30,818 bases of DNA from an uncultured Enterobacter sp. (GTDB taxonomy: Bacteria; Pseudomonadota; Gammaproteobacteria; Enterobacterales; Enterobacteriaceae): contig CAMKZP010000005.1 in assembly GCA_946477805.1 (NCBI GenBank), positions 1 through 30,818 on the forward strand, given 5' to 3'. Below the pieces are notes generated by a model, which was not told where the DNA came from, ran no database searches, and saw nothing but the letters and a program-made list of their open reading frames with translations. This document shows, in pieces, positions 7,226-15,017 of the stretch. Every line of letters begins with the position of its first letter. Within the stretch, counting starts at the first letter, position 1. The translations under genes and the position numbers were made by a program.

Positions 7226-8581
7226 ATGATGATTACTCTGCGCAAACAAGTCCCACTGGCGATCGCCATTGCGGCAGGCATCCTGTCTGCCCAGGCTGGC
7301 GCCGTGGACTTTAAAGGTTATGCTCGTTCCGGCATTGGCTGGACCGGGAGTGGCGGTGCTCAGCAGTGTTTCCAGGCAACGGGTGCTCAAAGTAAATACC
7401 GTCTCGGTAACGAATGTGAAACCTATGCGGAACTGAAGCTGGGCCAGGAAGTGTGGAAAGAAGGCGATAAGAGCTTCTATTTCGACACTAACGTAGCGTA
7501 TTCCGTTGCGCAGCAGAACGACTGGGAAGCCACTGACCCGGCATTCCGTGAAGCAAACGTGCAGGGTAAAAACCTGATCGAGTGGCTGCCGGGCTCCACC
7601 ATCTGGGCCGGTAAGCGCTTCTATCAGCGTCATGACGTTCACATGATCGACTTCTACTACTGGGATATCTCTGGTCCTGGTGCCGGTATCGAAAACATCG
7701 ATCTGGGCTTCGGTAAACTTTCTCTGGCAGCGACCCGCTCTACTGAAACTGGCGGTTCTTCAACCTTCGCCAGCAACAGCATCCGTGACTACACCACCGA
7801 CACCGCCAACGACGTGTTTGACGTGCGTTTAGGTCAGATGGAAGTCAACCCGGGCGGTACCCTGGAGCTGGGCGTTGACTATGGTCACACCAACGTAAAT
7901 GACGACTATTACCTGCAGCCAAAAGCATCGAAAGATGGCTGGATGTTCACCGCAGAACACACCCAGAGCATGCTGAAAGGCTTTAACAAATTTGTTGTTC
8001 AGTACGCCACTGACTCCATGACCTCTCAGGGTAAAGGCCTGAACCAGGGCGCGGGCATTGGTCTTGGCAATGATGATACCGATGGCAAACTGTACGCTTA
8101 CGGCATCAACAACAACGGCAGCATGCTGCGTATCCTCGACCACGGTGCAATCTCCCTGGGCGACAGCTGGGATCTGATGTACGTCGGTATGTACCAGAAT
8201 ATCGACTGGGATAATAACAACGGTACCAAATGGTGGACCGTGGGCGTTCGTCCGATGTACAAATGGACGCCAATCATGAGTACCCTGCTTGAAGTGGGCT
8301 ACGACAACGTGAAATCTCAGAAAACTGACGACACCAACAACCAGTACAAAATCACCCTGGCGCAACAGTGGCAGGCGGGCGACAGCATCTGGTCTCGTCC
8401 GGCCATTCGTGTCTTCGCAACCTACGCCAAATGGGATGAGAAGTGGGGTTATGACACTTCCGGTAGCCCAATCACCACAAGTTCCAACTATAACTCCAAC
8501 TTCGGTATGCAAACTGCAGGCTTTGGCCGCGGTGACACAGACGAGTGGAGCTTCGGTGCCCAGATGGAAATCTGGTGGTAA
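7226..8581 (+). CDS. lamB: Maltoporin LamB
   Basis: 451-residue precursor (E. coli 446) of the trimeric outer-membrane channel for maltose and maltodextrins, also the phage lambda receptor in E. coli. Signal peptide residues 1–26 (MMITLRKQ…SAQAGA), mature start VDFKGYARSGIGW. The barrel strands are nearly identical to E. coli, and the protein ends in aromatic residues (MEIWW). Differences cluster in parts that are surface loops in E. coli LamB: the segment around HTNVNDDYYLQPKASKDG, the one around GAGIGLGNDDTDGK and the loop SGSPITTSSNYNSNFG near the C-terminus. I chose ATG 7226 with AGGAG at 7216–7220. An in-frame ATG at 7208 lacks such a site and adds MISGDR. Confidence 0.97.
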   Translation: MMITLRKQVPLAIAIAAGILSAQAGAVDFKGYARSGIGWTGSGGAQQCFQATGAQSKYRLGNECETYAELKLGQEVWKEGDKSFYFDTNVAYSVAQQNDWEATDPAFREANVQGKNLIEWLPGSTIWAGKRFYQRHDVHMIDFYYWDISGPGAGIENIDLGFGKLSLAATRSTETGGSSTFASNSIRDYTTDTANDVFDVRLGQMEVNPGGTLELGVDYGHTNVNDDYYLQPKASKDGWMFTAEHTQSMLKGFNKFVVQYATDSMTSQGKGLNQGAGIGLGNDDTDGKLYAYGINNNGSMLRILDHGAISLGDSWDLMYVGMYQNIDWDNNNGTKWWTVGVRPMYKWTPIMSTLLEVGYDNVKSQKTDDTNNQYKITLAQQWQAGDSIWSRPAIRVFATYAKWDEKWGYDTSGSPITTSSNYNSNFGMQTAGFGRGDTDEWSFGAQMEIWW

Positions 8582-8610
8582 TTCGCAAGACCTGACGTAA
8601 TGACCTAAAA

Positions 8611-8628
8611 GAGGGGCGCAAGCCCCTC
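8611..8628 (+). other. lamB–malM intercistronic hairpin
   Basis: GAGGGGC (8611–8617), loop GCAA, GCCCCTC (8622–8628): a short, very stable stem with a GNRA tetraloop. No T run follows, so it more likely protects the lamB 3' end or attenuates transcription than fully terminates it. malM follows in the same orientation. Confidence 0.75.
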
Positions 8629-8694
8629 TCTCCTTAGAGCCCTGCGCGCTATTGCCTGGCCACCGCGGTGCTCACGCCATCAGAGGTAATAACA

Positions 8695-9648
8695 ATGAAA
8701 ATGAAGAAAAGTCTCGTCGCGCTGTACCTCTCTGCGGGGCTGCTGGCCTGTGCGCCAGCGCTGACGTTCGCAGAAGTTAATTTTGTTCCCCAGAATACGA
8801 CCACGGCGCCTTCAATCCCGTCGGCGGCGCTGCAGCAGCTGACCTGGACACCGGTCGATCAGTCCAAAACGCAGTCCACACAGCTTTCCACCGGCGGGCA
8901 ACAGCTGAATGTGCCCGGCATCACCGGCCCCGTAGCGGCGTATAGCGTCCCGGCCAACATCGGTGAGTTAACGTTAACGCTGACCAGCGAAGTGAATAAA
9001 CAGACCAGCGTATTTGCGCCGAACGTGCTGATCCTCGACCAGAACATGACGCCATCGGCATTTTTCCCAAGCGAATACTTCACCTATCAGGAGCCCGGCG
9101 TGATGAGCGCTGACCGCCTGCAGGGGGTGATGCGCCTGACGCCGGCCCTGGGTCAGCAAAAAATCTACGTGCTGGTCTTTACCACCGATAAAGATTTGCA
9201 AAAGACAACCACGCTGGTTGACCCTGCAAAAGCCTATGCGAAAGGCACCGGCAACGCGGTGCCGGATATCCCCGATCCGATTGCGCGCCATACCGCGGAT
9301 GGCCTGGTGAAGCTAAAAGTCTCCACCAACAGCGCGTCCAGCGTGCTTGTCGGCCCTCTGTTTGGCTCGTCCGGCCCGGGCCCGGTTACCGTGGGTAACA
9401 CGGCTGCGCCTGCCTATGCCGCGCCTGCCGCCGCTGCGCCGGTTGCTGCCGCCGGTCCCGCCCCGGCTTCGGCGAAGCCTTCCGAACCGGTACTGAACGA
9501 TACCGAAACCTATTTCAACAACGCTATTAAGCAGGCGGTGAAGCGCGGCGACGTCGACAAAGCGCTGAAGCTGCTTGATGAAGCCGAGCGTTTAGGTTCA
9601 ACCACTGCCCGTTCCACCTTTATCAGCAGTGTAAAAGGCAAGGGGTGA
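8695..9648 (+). CDS. malM: Maltose operon periplasmic protein MalM
   Basis: 317-residue precursor (E. coli about 306). Signal peptide with cleavage near ALTFA, mature start EVNFVPQNTT. Its role is unknown beyond its place in the maltose operon. The N-terminal domain is closely conserved (LQQLTWTPVDQSK, VPANIGELTLTLTSEVNKQT). An Ala/Pro-rich linker (about residues 240–268) precedes a conserved C-terminal helical segment (DTETYFNNAIKQAV … KALKLLDEAERLGSTTARSTF). The linker is longer than in E. coli, which accounts for the extra length. I chose ATG 8695 because it starts the signal peptide and has AGAGG at 8682–8686; an in-frame upstream start at 8668 does not fit. A terminator follows. Confidence 0.95.
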   Translation: MKMKKSLVALYLSAGLLACAPALTFAEVNFVPQNTTTAPSIPSAALQQLTWTPVDQSKTQSTQLSTGGQQLNVPGITGPVAAYSVPANIGELTLTLTSEVNKQTSVFAPNVLILDQNMTPSAFFPSEYFTYQEPGVMSADRLQGVMRLTPALGQQKIYVLVFTTDKDLQKTTTLVDPAKAYAKGTGNAVPDIPDPIARHTADGLVKLKVSTNSASSVLVGPLFGSSGPGPVTVGNTAAPAYAAPAAAAPVAAAGPAPASAKPSEPVLNDTETYFNNAIKQAVKRGDVDKALKLLDEAERLGSTTARSTFISSVKGKG

Positions 9649-9680
9649 CCGTCTCCCCACAGTGCTGATTTGTTCGTTTT

Positions 9681-9709
9681 AGTGCGCCTGAGTGGGCGCA
9701 CTTTTTTTT
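9681..9709 (+). terminator. Terminator of malK-lamB-malM
   Basis: Stem AGTGCGCC (9681–9688) / GGCGCACT (9695–9702), followed by eight T (9702–9709). Classic rho-independent terminator 33 bases after the malM stop. Confidence 0.93.
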
Positions 9710-9789
9710 GTGCCGCCGCGCTGTTGCGCCATTGTTGCGATAGTGATCGTTAAATAGCGTTTGGCCGCCCGAAATCCCCTTTTCTGCGA

Positions 9790-9795
9790 TACAAT
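9790..9795 (+). promoter_or_regulatory. Probable –10 box of ubiCA
   Basis: TACAAT lies 30 bases before the ubiC start, in the only gap ahead of ubiC (9710–9825). No convincing –35 is seen at the usual spacing. Confidence 0.45.
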
Positions 9796-9825
9796 GCCTT
9801 TACGTTATGTATCGGAGAGTCTGGC

Positions 9826-10323
9826 ATGTCACACCCCGCGCTAACGCAACTGCGTGCGCTGCGCTATTTCGACCAAATACCCGCGCTTGACCCGGCGCAA
9901 CTCGACTGGTTGCTGCTGGAAGATTCCATGACGAAACGTTTTGAGCAGCAGGGCAAAACGGTGACGGTGACGATGATTCGGGAGGGGTTTGTCTCTTCTG
10001 ATGAAATTGCCAGTGAACTGCCGCTGCTGCCGCGAGAGGAACGCTACTGGCTGCGTGAAATTTTACTCTGTGCCGACGGTGAGCCCTGGCTTGCCGGGCG
10101 GACGGTGGTGCCCGAATCCACGCTGTCCGGGCCGGAGCTGGCGCTGCAGCGCCTCGGTAAAACGCCGCTGGGGCGGTACCTGTTCACGTCGTCTGAACTT
10201 ACCCGTGATTTTATTGAAATTGGTCGCGATGCCGACCTGTGGGGGCGCCGTTCCCGCCTGCGCCTGAGCGGCAAGCCGTTAATTCTGACGGAGCTTTTTT
10301 TGCCGGCATCGCCGTTGTACTAA
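9826..10323 (+). CDS. ubiC: Chorismate pyruvate-lyase UbiC
   Basis: 165 residues, the family length. Cytoplasmic enzyme that converts chorismate to 4-hydroxybenzoate and pyruvate, the first committed step of ubiquinone synthesis. Residues known to hold the product in the E. coli enzyme are present: R77, G91 and E156 (counting Met 1), within REERYWLREI, LAGRTVVPEST and LTELFLPASPLY. The start ATG has GGAG at 9814–9817, 8 bases upstream. It is 12 bases ahead of ubiA and surely co-transcribed with it, so the two products catalyse consecutive steps. Confidence 0.97.
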   Translation: MSHPALTQLRALRYFDQIPALDPAQLDWLLLEDSMTKRFEQQGKTVTVTMIREGFVSSDEIASELPLLPREERYWLREILLCADGEPWLAGRTVVPESTLSGPELALQRLGKTPLGRYLFTSSELTRDFIEIGRDADLWGRRSRLRLSGKPLILTELFLPASPLY

Positions 10324-10335
10324 GAGGAAAAGAGA

Positions 10336-11205
10336 ATGGAGTGGAGTCTGACGCAGGACAAGCTGCTGGCCTATCACCGCTTAATGCGTACTGATAAACC
10401 CATCGGGGCATTGCTGCTGCTGTGGCCAACCTTATGGGCGCTGTGGGTGGCGACCCCCGGCTTACCGCCCCTGTTGATCCTCGCGGTATTCGTGGCGGGC
10501 GTCTGGCTGATGCGTGCCGCGGGCTGTGTCGTGAACGACTATGCAGACCGGAAGTTTGATGGGCACGTAAAGCGCACGGCGAACCGTCCCCTGCCGAGCG
10601 GGCAGGTTACGGAGAAAGAGGCCCGCACGCTGTTTGTGGTGCTGGTGGCGCTCTCCTTCCTGCTGGTGTTAACGCTCAACACCATGACTATCCTGCTCTC
10701 CGTTGCTGCGCTGGCGCTGGCCTGGATCTACCCGTTTATGAAGCGCTACACGCATCTGCCGCAGGTGGTGCTGGGCGCGGCGTTTGGCTGGTCGATTCCG
10801 ATGGCGTTTGCCGCGGTGAGCGAGTCTGTCCCGCTCAGCTGCTGGCTGATGTTCCTGGCAAATATTCTCTGGGCCGTAGCCTACGATACGCAGTACGCGA
10901 TGGTCGATCGCGATGACGATCTGAAGATTGGCGTCAAGTCGACGGCGATCCTGTTTGGCCGCCAGGACAAGCTGATCATCGGCATTTTGCAGGTGGCGGT
11001 GCTGGTGCTGATGGTGGCGATTGGTCGTCTGAACGGGCTGAACTGGGAGTTCTACTGGTCGGTACTGGTGGCGGGCCTGCTGTTTGCGTATCAGCAGAAG
11101 CTGATTGCGAAACGCGAGCGTGAAGCCTGCTTTAAAGCGTTTCTGAATAACAACTACGTTGGCCTGGTGCTGTTTTTAGGGCTGGCGATGAGCTACTTCT
11201 CATAA
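10336..11205 (+). CDS. ubiA: 4-hydroxybenzoate octaprenyltransferase UbiA
   Basis: 289-residue inner-membrane prenyltransferase (E. coli 290) that attaches the octaprenyl chain to 4-hydroxybenzoate, the product of UbiC. Both Mg2+/diphosphate-binding Asp-rich motifs are present: N67-D68-Y-A-D71-RKFDGH and D184-TQYAMVD191-RDDD195. About eight or nine hydrophobic helices fill the rest. The start ATG follows AAGAGGAAAAGAG. It ends at a strong terminator and a GC-rich palindrome, and meets plsB tail to tail. Confidence 0.98.
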   Translation: MEWSLTQDKLLAYHRLMRTDKPIGALLLLWPTLWALWVATPGLPPLLILAVFVAGVWLMRAAGCVVNDYADRKFDGHVKRTANRPLPSGQVTEKEARTLFVVLVALSFLLVLTLNTMTILLSVAALALAWIYPFMKRYTHLPQVVLGAAFGWSIPMAFAAVSESVPLSCWLMFLANILWAVAYDTQYAMVDRDDDLKIGVKSTAILFGRQDKLIIGILQVAVLVLMVAIGRLNGLNWEFYWSVLVAGLLFAYQQKLIAKREREACFKAFLNNNYVGLVLFLGLAMSYFS

Positions 11206-11210
11206 AAATA

Positions 11211-11239
11211 CGGCAGCCGAATGGCTGCCGTTTTGTTTT
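11211..11239 (+). terminator. Terminator after ubiA
   Basis: Stem CGGCAGCC (11211–11218) / GGCTGCCG (11223–11230), loop GAAT, then TTTTGTTTT. The minus-strand reading is followed by TATTTTTATG, so it may also end plsB transcripts. Confidence 0.92.
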
Positions 11240-11271
11240 CACCCTTTCCCCGCGGGAGAGGGCCGGGGTGA
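11239..11271. repeat. GC-rich palindromic intergenic repeat (copy 3)
   Basis: TCACCC (11239–11244) pairs with GGGTGA (11266–11271), with the shared block GGGAGAGGGCCGGGGTGA inside. It lies between the convergent ubiA and plsB genes and is a shorter, more degenerate member of the family at 1097 and 4391. Confidence 0.7.
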
Positions 11272-11293
11272 AGGCATCAAGCCGCTGACGACA

Positions 11294-13714
11294 TCATTCG
11301 CCCTGCGTCGAACTCTCAATCGTCAAACGCACGTCCGACGTAATCAGCTCCGCCAGCATCTGATAAATCTTCAGCGTCTCTTCCGGTTCGGCGTCGCCGG
11401 TATCGCTGATAAACCCTTCATCGCGCAGGGTCAGAACCAGCGAGCTGAACACCGCTTTGTCGAAGAATTCCGGGGCATTAATGCCGTGCAGAACAGACAG
11501 GCGCTGCGCCAGCGTCCGGCTCTCTTTTTCCAGCGTACCGCGGTTGATGGACGGGTTCGCACTCAGCAGCCAGAAGGTGATGGCGTAGCGCTGCAGCGTT
11601 TCACGCGCGCCGGCAGCCAGCAGCTGCAAAGTCCGTGAGCGTGACGGATTGATAAGCAGCTCGTCATTATTGAGCGCGATCAGCCCCTGACGACGCATCT
11701 CTTCCGTCATTTTATCCAGCTCAACCGCCAGCTCATCCTTACTCCAGCGCAGGAACAGCTCCGCTTTCAGCATCGGATAGATGGCCTCAAGGTGGCGCAG
11801 CAGCTCCTGGCGTGAAATACGGCGATGCTGGGTAATAATGGCCGCCATCAGCGACGGCAGCATCAGCATATGCGTAATGTTGTTGCGGTAGTACGTCATC
11901 AGTACGGCCTGCTCGCGAGGCAGAATAATGATGTCGCCGATGGTGTCTTTCTCGACTTCGAACTTGTTCATCTGCAGCGCGTGATCGATAAGCTCGCTGG
12001 CGGTTGCAGAAGGTGCGGTTGAGTCGACCGAATAAGGCACGTTGCGCATGATGTCCAGGTAGCAGTCGATCTGCTCGGTCAGCTGCTCGCGGGTGAGCGA
12101 ACGCTGGCGGGAGGCCAGCAGTGCGGTACAGCACAGGTTCATGGCGTTTGCCGCACCGGCGTTGTTAATACGCACCATCAGCTCTGCGGCAATGCCGTTA
12201 ACCGTAGGCGTCAGCCAGGCCGGGCGCACCGCTTCGATAGGATCGATAGACTCGCGCCACTCCGGGACATGGTTGTTCAGGTACGTCATCAGCGGCATTG
12301 GTTCGCCAAAGTTCACGTAGCCCTGACCAAGGTTGCGCAGCTTGCTCAGCCCGCGCAGCATCTGCAGCAGGCTCTCTTTCTCTTTGGTCGCACCGCGCAG
12401 CTCTTTTGCGTAGGTGCCCACTTCCATCACGTGCTCGTAGCCAATGTAGATGGGGACCAGCGTAATCGGACGCGTACCGCCGCGCAGCATCGCCTGAATG
12501 GTCATCGACAGCGTGCCGGTCTTCGGATCGAGCAGACGCCCGGTTCGGGAGCGGCCGCCCTCTACGAAGTACTCAACGGAATAACCGCGGCTGAACAGCT
12601 CGCCCAGATATTCCCGGAATACGGTGGAATAGAGCTTGTTGCCCTTGAAGGTGCGACGGATAAAGAACGCACCGAGTCGGCGGAAAATCGGGCCTGCCGG
12701 CCAGAAGTTCAGGTTGATACCGGCTGCAATGTGCGGGGGTACCAGACCCTGGTGATACAGCACATAGGAGAGCAGCAGGTAGTCCATGTGGCTGCGGTGG
12801 CAGGGCACATAGACAATCTCGTGGCCGTCGTGAGCCAGCTGGCGCACGCGCTCGGCGTTATGGACGTTAATCCCCTGATAGAGACGGTTCCACGTAAAGC
12901 TCAGGATACGGTCAGACAGGCGAATCATCTCGTAAGAGAAGTTCGCCGCGATCTCTTCCATCAGCGCGATAGCGTTCTGCTGGGCTTTCTCATGGGAAAT
13001 CTTTTTACTGCGCGCTTCGTCTTCAACCGCGCGAGCAATCGCTTTCGAGGCCAGCAGCTTGTTGAACAGATCCTGACGCGCCGGAAGGCGTGGCCCAACG
13101 GCCGCCAGGCGCTGGCGAGCGAAGTGCATGCGCGCCACGCGGGCCAATTTTTGCGCAATGATTTTATCCGTGCCGTGCTCATCCGCCATGCGGCGAAGGG
13201 AGACGGAAGGGGAGAAGCGCACAAAGCTGTCGCGCCCCAGCCAGGAGACCGCAAAGAATTTCTGGATGCCGTTAAGCATGCGCAGCGGGGGATTCTCTTC
13301 CCCTTTTTCGCGGCCCGGACGGCGACCAAACATGACGGAAACCGGCACCATCTGCACATCCAGGTCTGGATTGCTGCGGTGCAGATCGAGGTAGTCATGG
13401 AACAGCTTGATGGACTCTTCTTTTGGCGTGTAATAGGTGAACACGCGCGGCCCGCCGTGGATGAACACGTAGCGCGGCAGCAGCGCGCCGTCGATTTCCA
13501 GCGGTTCAAGCGGGTCGGGTAAATCGTGCGCCAGACATTGGGCGCGAAGCGTCAGTAAGTCTGCCTTCGAGTTATAAGGCAAAACGTACATAATAGGGCG
13601 CGACGTATCGAGCCCTAATTCCAGCGCAGGTTCTGCTGGGATAGACTTACTTTTTACCAGGACGCTTAATGGTAAATTAAGTAATTTGTAGTAAATTCGT
13701 GGCCAGCCGGACAT
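11294..13714 (-). CDS. plsB: Glycerol-3-phosphate 1-O-acyltransferase PlsB
   Basis: 806 residues from the ATG at 13714, matching E. coli PlsB (about 807). Inner-membrane enzyme that acylates sn-glycerol-3-phosphate at position 1 using acyl-CoA or acyl-ACP, the first step of phospholipid synthesis. Acyltransferase motifs: catalytic H-x4-D in VPCHRSHMDYLLL (near residue 306), GAFFIRRTFKGNK, FVEGGRSRTGR (near 385) and PITLVPIYIGYE. I chose MSGWPRIYYKLLNL as start. An in-frame TTG at 13777 would add 21 residues (RAFCYPC…GFTSF) and has no clear ribosome site, yet a similar extension exists in E. coli. Divergent from dgkA. Confidence 0.96.
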   Translation of the reverse strand: MSGWPRIYYKLLNLPLSVLVKSKSIPAEPALELGLDTSRPIMYVLPYNSKADLLTLRAQCLAHDLPDPLEPLEIDGALLPRYVFIHGGPRVFTYYTPKEESIKLFHDYLDLHRSNPDLDVQMVPVSVMFGRRPGREKGEENPPLRMLNGIQKFFAVSWLGRDSFVRFSPSVSLRRMADEHGTDKIIAQKLARVARMHFARQRLAAVGPRLPARQDLFNKLLASKAIARAVEDEARSKKISHEKAQQNAIALMEEIAANFSYEMIRLSDRILSFTWNRLYQGINVHNAERVRQLAHDGHEIVYVPCHRSHMDYLLLSYVLYHQGLVPPHIAAGINLNFWPAGPIFRRLGAFFIRRTFKGNKLYSTVFREYLGELFSRGYSVEYFVEGGRSRTGRLLDPKTGTLSMTIQAMLRGGTRPITLVPIYIGYEHVMEVGTYAKELRGATKEKESLLQMLRGLSKLRNLGQGYVNFGEPMPLMTYLNNHVPEWRESIDPIEAVRPAWLTPTVNGIAAELMVRINNAGAANAMNLCCTALLASRQRSLTREQLTEQIDCYLDIMRNVPYSVDSTAPSATASELIDHALQMNKFEVEKDTIGDIIILPREQAVLMTYYRNNITHMLMLPSLMAAIITQHRRISRQELLRHLEAIYPMLKAELFLRWSKDELAVELDKMTEEMRRQGLIALNNDELLINPSRSRTLQLLAAGARETLQRYAITFWLLSANPSINRGTLEKESRTLAQRLSVLHGINAPEFFDKAVFSSLVLTLRDEGFISDTGDAEPEETLKIYQMLAELITSDVRLTIESSTQGE

Positions 13715-13806
13715 AAACGATGTAAAGCCTCTGGTTAATAATGCAAATGCGGCGCAAGGATAACAGAAAGCGCGCAAAATTTCTGTTGTTACCCGTCATA
13801 CTTCGG

Positions 13807-13829
13807 GCGGCAGCGAAACGCGTTGCCGC
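13807..13829. other. Hairpin in the plsB–dgkA divergent region
   Basis: GCGGCAGCG, loop AAA, CGC, a 2-base bulge, then TGCCGC. On the minus strand it would lie in the plsB leader. Its role is unknown; no T run follows. Confidence 0.4.
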
Positions 13830-13868
13830 TATATTTACTGACGCTATTTCCAATAAAAGGTTCTTTTA

Positions 13869-14237
13869 ATGGCCAATAATACCACTGGGTTAACCCGAAT
13901 CATCAAAGCTGCCGGCTATTCATGGAAGGGCTTTCGCGCCGCATGGGTCAACGAAGCCGCTTTTCGCCAGGAGGGCATTGCCGCTCTCGTCGCGGTTATC
14001 ATCGCCTGTTTCCTTGATGTTGATGCCATTACCCGCGTACTGCTCATTGGTTCCGTGCTTCTGGTGATGATAGTGGAAATTCTCAATAGCGCTATTGAGG
14101 CCGTTGTCGATCGTATTGGCCCGGATTTTCATGAGCTTTCAGGCCGTGCGAAAGACATGGGGTCAGCCGCTGTGCTGCTGGCGATTATCACTGCGGCTAT
14201 TACCTGGGTCACGCTGCTTTGGTCACATTTCCGATGA
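13869..14237 (+). CDS. dgkA: Diacylglycerol kinase DgkA
   Basis: 122 residues, the exact E. coli length. Small trimeric inner-membrane kinase that phosphorylates diacylglycerol released during membrane-derived oligosaccharide and lipopolysaccharide modification, returning it to phospholipid synthesis as phosphatidate. Three membrane helices follow an N-terminal amphipathic helix. The catalytic block VEILNSAIEAVVDRIG carries E70, N73 and E77 (counting Met 1). Divergent from plsB, whose product makes the precursors of the same pathway. Confidence 0.98.
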   Translation: MANNTTGLTRIIKAAGYSWKGFRAAWVNEAAFRQEGIAALVAVIIACFLDVDAITRVLLIGSVLLVMIVEILNSAIEAVVDRIGPDFHELSGRAKDMGSAAVLLAIITAAITWVTLLWSHFR

Positions 14238-14282
14238 GCCTCGAGGAATAATTAAGTCCCTGGTTTTTTGTGCAGTTTTTGG

Positions 14283-14311
14283 TTCCAAATTCGCCTTTGA
14301 CTGTATATACT
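14283..14311 (+). promoter_or_regulatory. lexA promoter
   Basis: –35 TTCCAA (14283–14288) and –10 TATACT (14306–14311) with a 17-base spacer. The –10 lies inside the first SOS box, so LexA binding blocks polymerase. Same arrangement as in E. coli. Confidence 0.75.
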
Positions 14312-14316
14312 CACAG
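14301..14316 (+). promoter_or_regulatory. LexA operator (SOS box 1)
   Basis: CTGTATATACTCACAG fits the CTG-N10-CAG SOS consensus with an AT-rich centre and is the same as the E. coli lexA site as I know it. Confidence 0.95.
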
Positions 14317-14321
14317 CATAA

Positions 14322-14337
14322 CTGTATATACACCCAG
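14322..14337 (+). promoter_or_regulatory. LexA operator (SOS box 2)
   Basis: CTGTATATACACCCAG, a second CTG-N10-CAG site starting 21 bases after the first (two helical turns). The paired boxes give tight autorepression of lexA-dinF. Confidence 0.94.
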
Positions 14338-14345
14338 GGGGCGGA

Positions 14346-14954
14346 ATGAAAGCGTTAACGACCAGGCAGCAAGAGGTGTTTGATCTCATCCGGGATCACA
14401 TCGGCCAGACGGGTATGCCACCCACGCGTGCGGAAATTGCACAGCGTCTGGGCTTCCGTTCTCCAAATGCTGCTGAAGAACACCTTAAAGCGCTGGCGCG
14501 TAAAGGCGTGATTGAAATTGTTTCTGGCGCTTCGCGCGGCATCCGCCTGCTGGTGGAAGAAGAAACGGGCATTCCGCTGATTGGCCGCGTTGCCGCAGGT
14601 GAACCCCTGCTGGCACAGCAGCATATCGAAGGGCACTATCAGGTTGATCCTGGCATGTTCAAGCCGAGCGCGGATTTCTTGCTGCGCGTCAGCGGGATGT
14701 CCATGAAAGATATCGGTATTCTTGACGGCGACCTGCTTGCGGTACACAAAACGCAGGACGTGCGCAACGGCCAGGTGGTGGTGGCGCGCATTGATGATGA
14801 AGTGACCGTTAAGCGCCTGAAAAAGCAGGGTAATACCGTACAGCTTCTGCCAGAAAACAACGAGTTTTCGCCGATCGTGGTGGATCTCCGCGAACAGAGC
14901 TTCTCCATTGAGGGTCTGGCGGTGGGCGTTATCCGCAACGGTGAATGGCTGTAA
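14346..14954 (+). CDS. lexA: SOS repressor and autoprotease LexA
   Basis: 202 residues, exact E. coli length. Dimeric repressor of the DNA-damage response. N-terminal winged helix-turn-helix (1–70; recognition helix near SPNAAEEHLKAL), hinge, then the self-cleaving peptidase domain. The cleavage pair A84-G85, catalytic S119 and K156 are all present, so RecA-stimulated self-cleavage should work. The start ATG follows the AGGGGGCGGA ribosome site. Two SOS boxes overlap the promoter. dinF follows 63 bases downstream with a small hairpin (14968–14988) between. Confidence 0.99.
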   Translation: MKALTTRQQEVFDLIRDHIGQTGMPPTRAEIAQRLGFRSPNAAEEHLKALARKGVIEIVSGASRGIRLLVEEETGIPLIGRVAAGEPLLAQQHIEGHYQVDPGMFKPSADFLLRVSGMSMKDIGILDGDLLAVHKTQDVRNGQVVVARIDDEVTVKRLKKQGNTVQLLPENNEFSPIVVDLREQSFSIEGLAVGVIRNGEWL

Positions 14955-14967
14955 TCTCTTCCTGACG

Positions 14968-14988
14968 GGCTACGGAGCCGCCGTAGCC
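14968..14988 (+). other. lexA–dinF intercistronic hairpin
   Basis: GGCTACGG (14968–14975), loop AGCCG, CCGTAGCC (14981–14988). No T run follows, so readthrough into dinF is expected; it may reduce dinF expression or protect lexA mRNA. Confidence 0.65.
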
Positions 14989-15017
14989 TGATTCATCTTC
15001 CACTCCCGGTATTTTTC

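Noticed and set aside
12269..13522. Long open frame (417 codons) antisense to plsB
   Set aside because: It lies wholly inside plsB, has the composition expected of a GC-rich antisense frame, and shows no ribosome site or recognisable domain.
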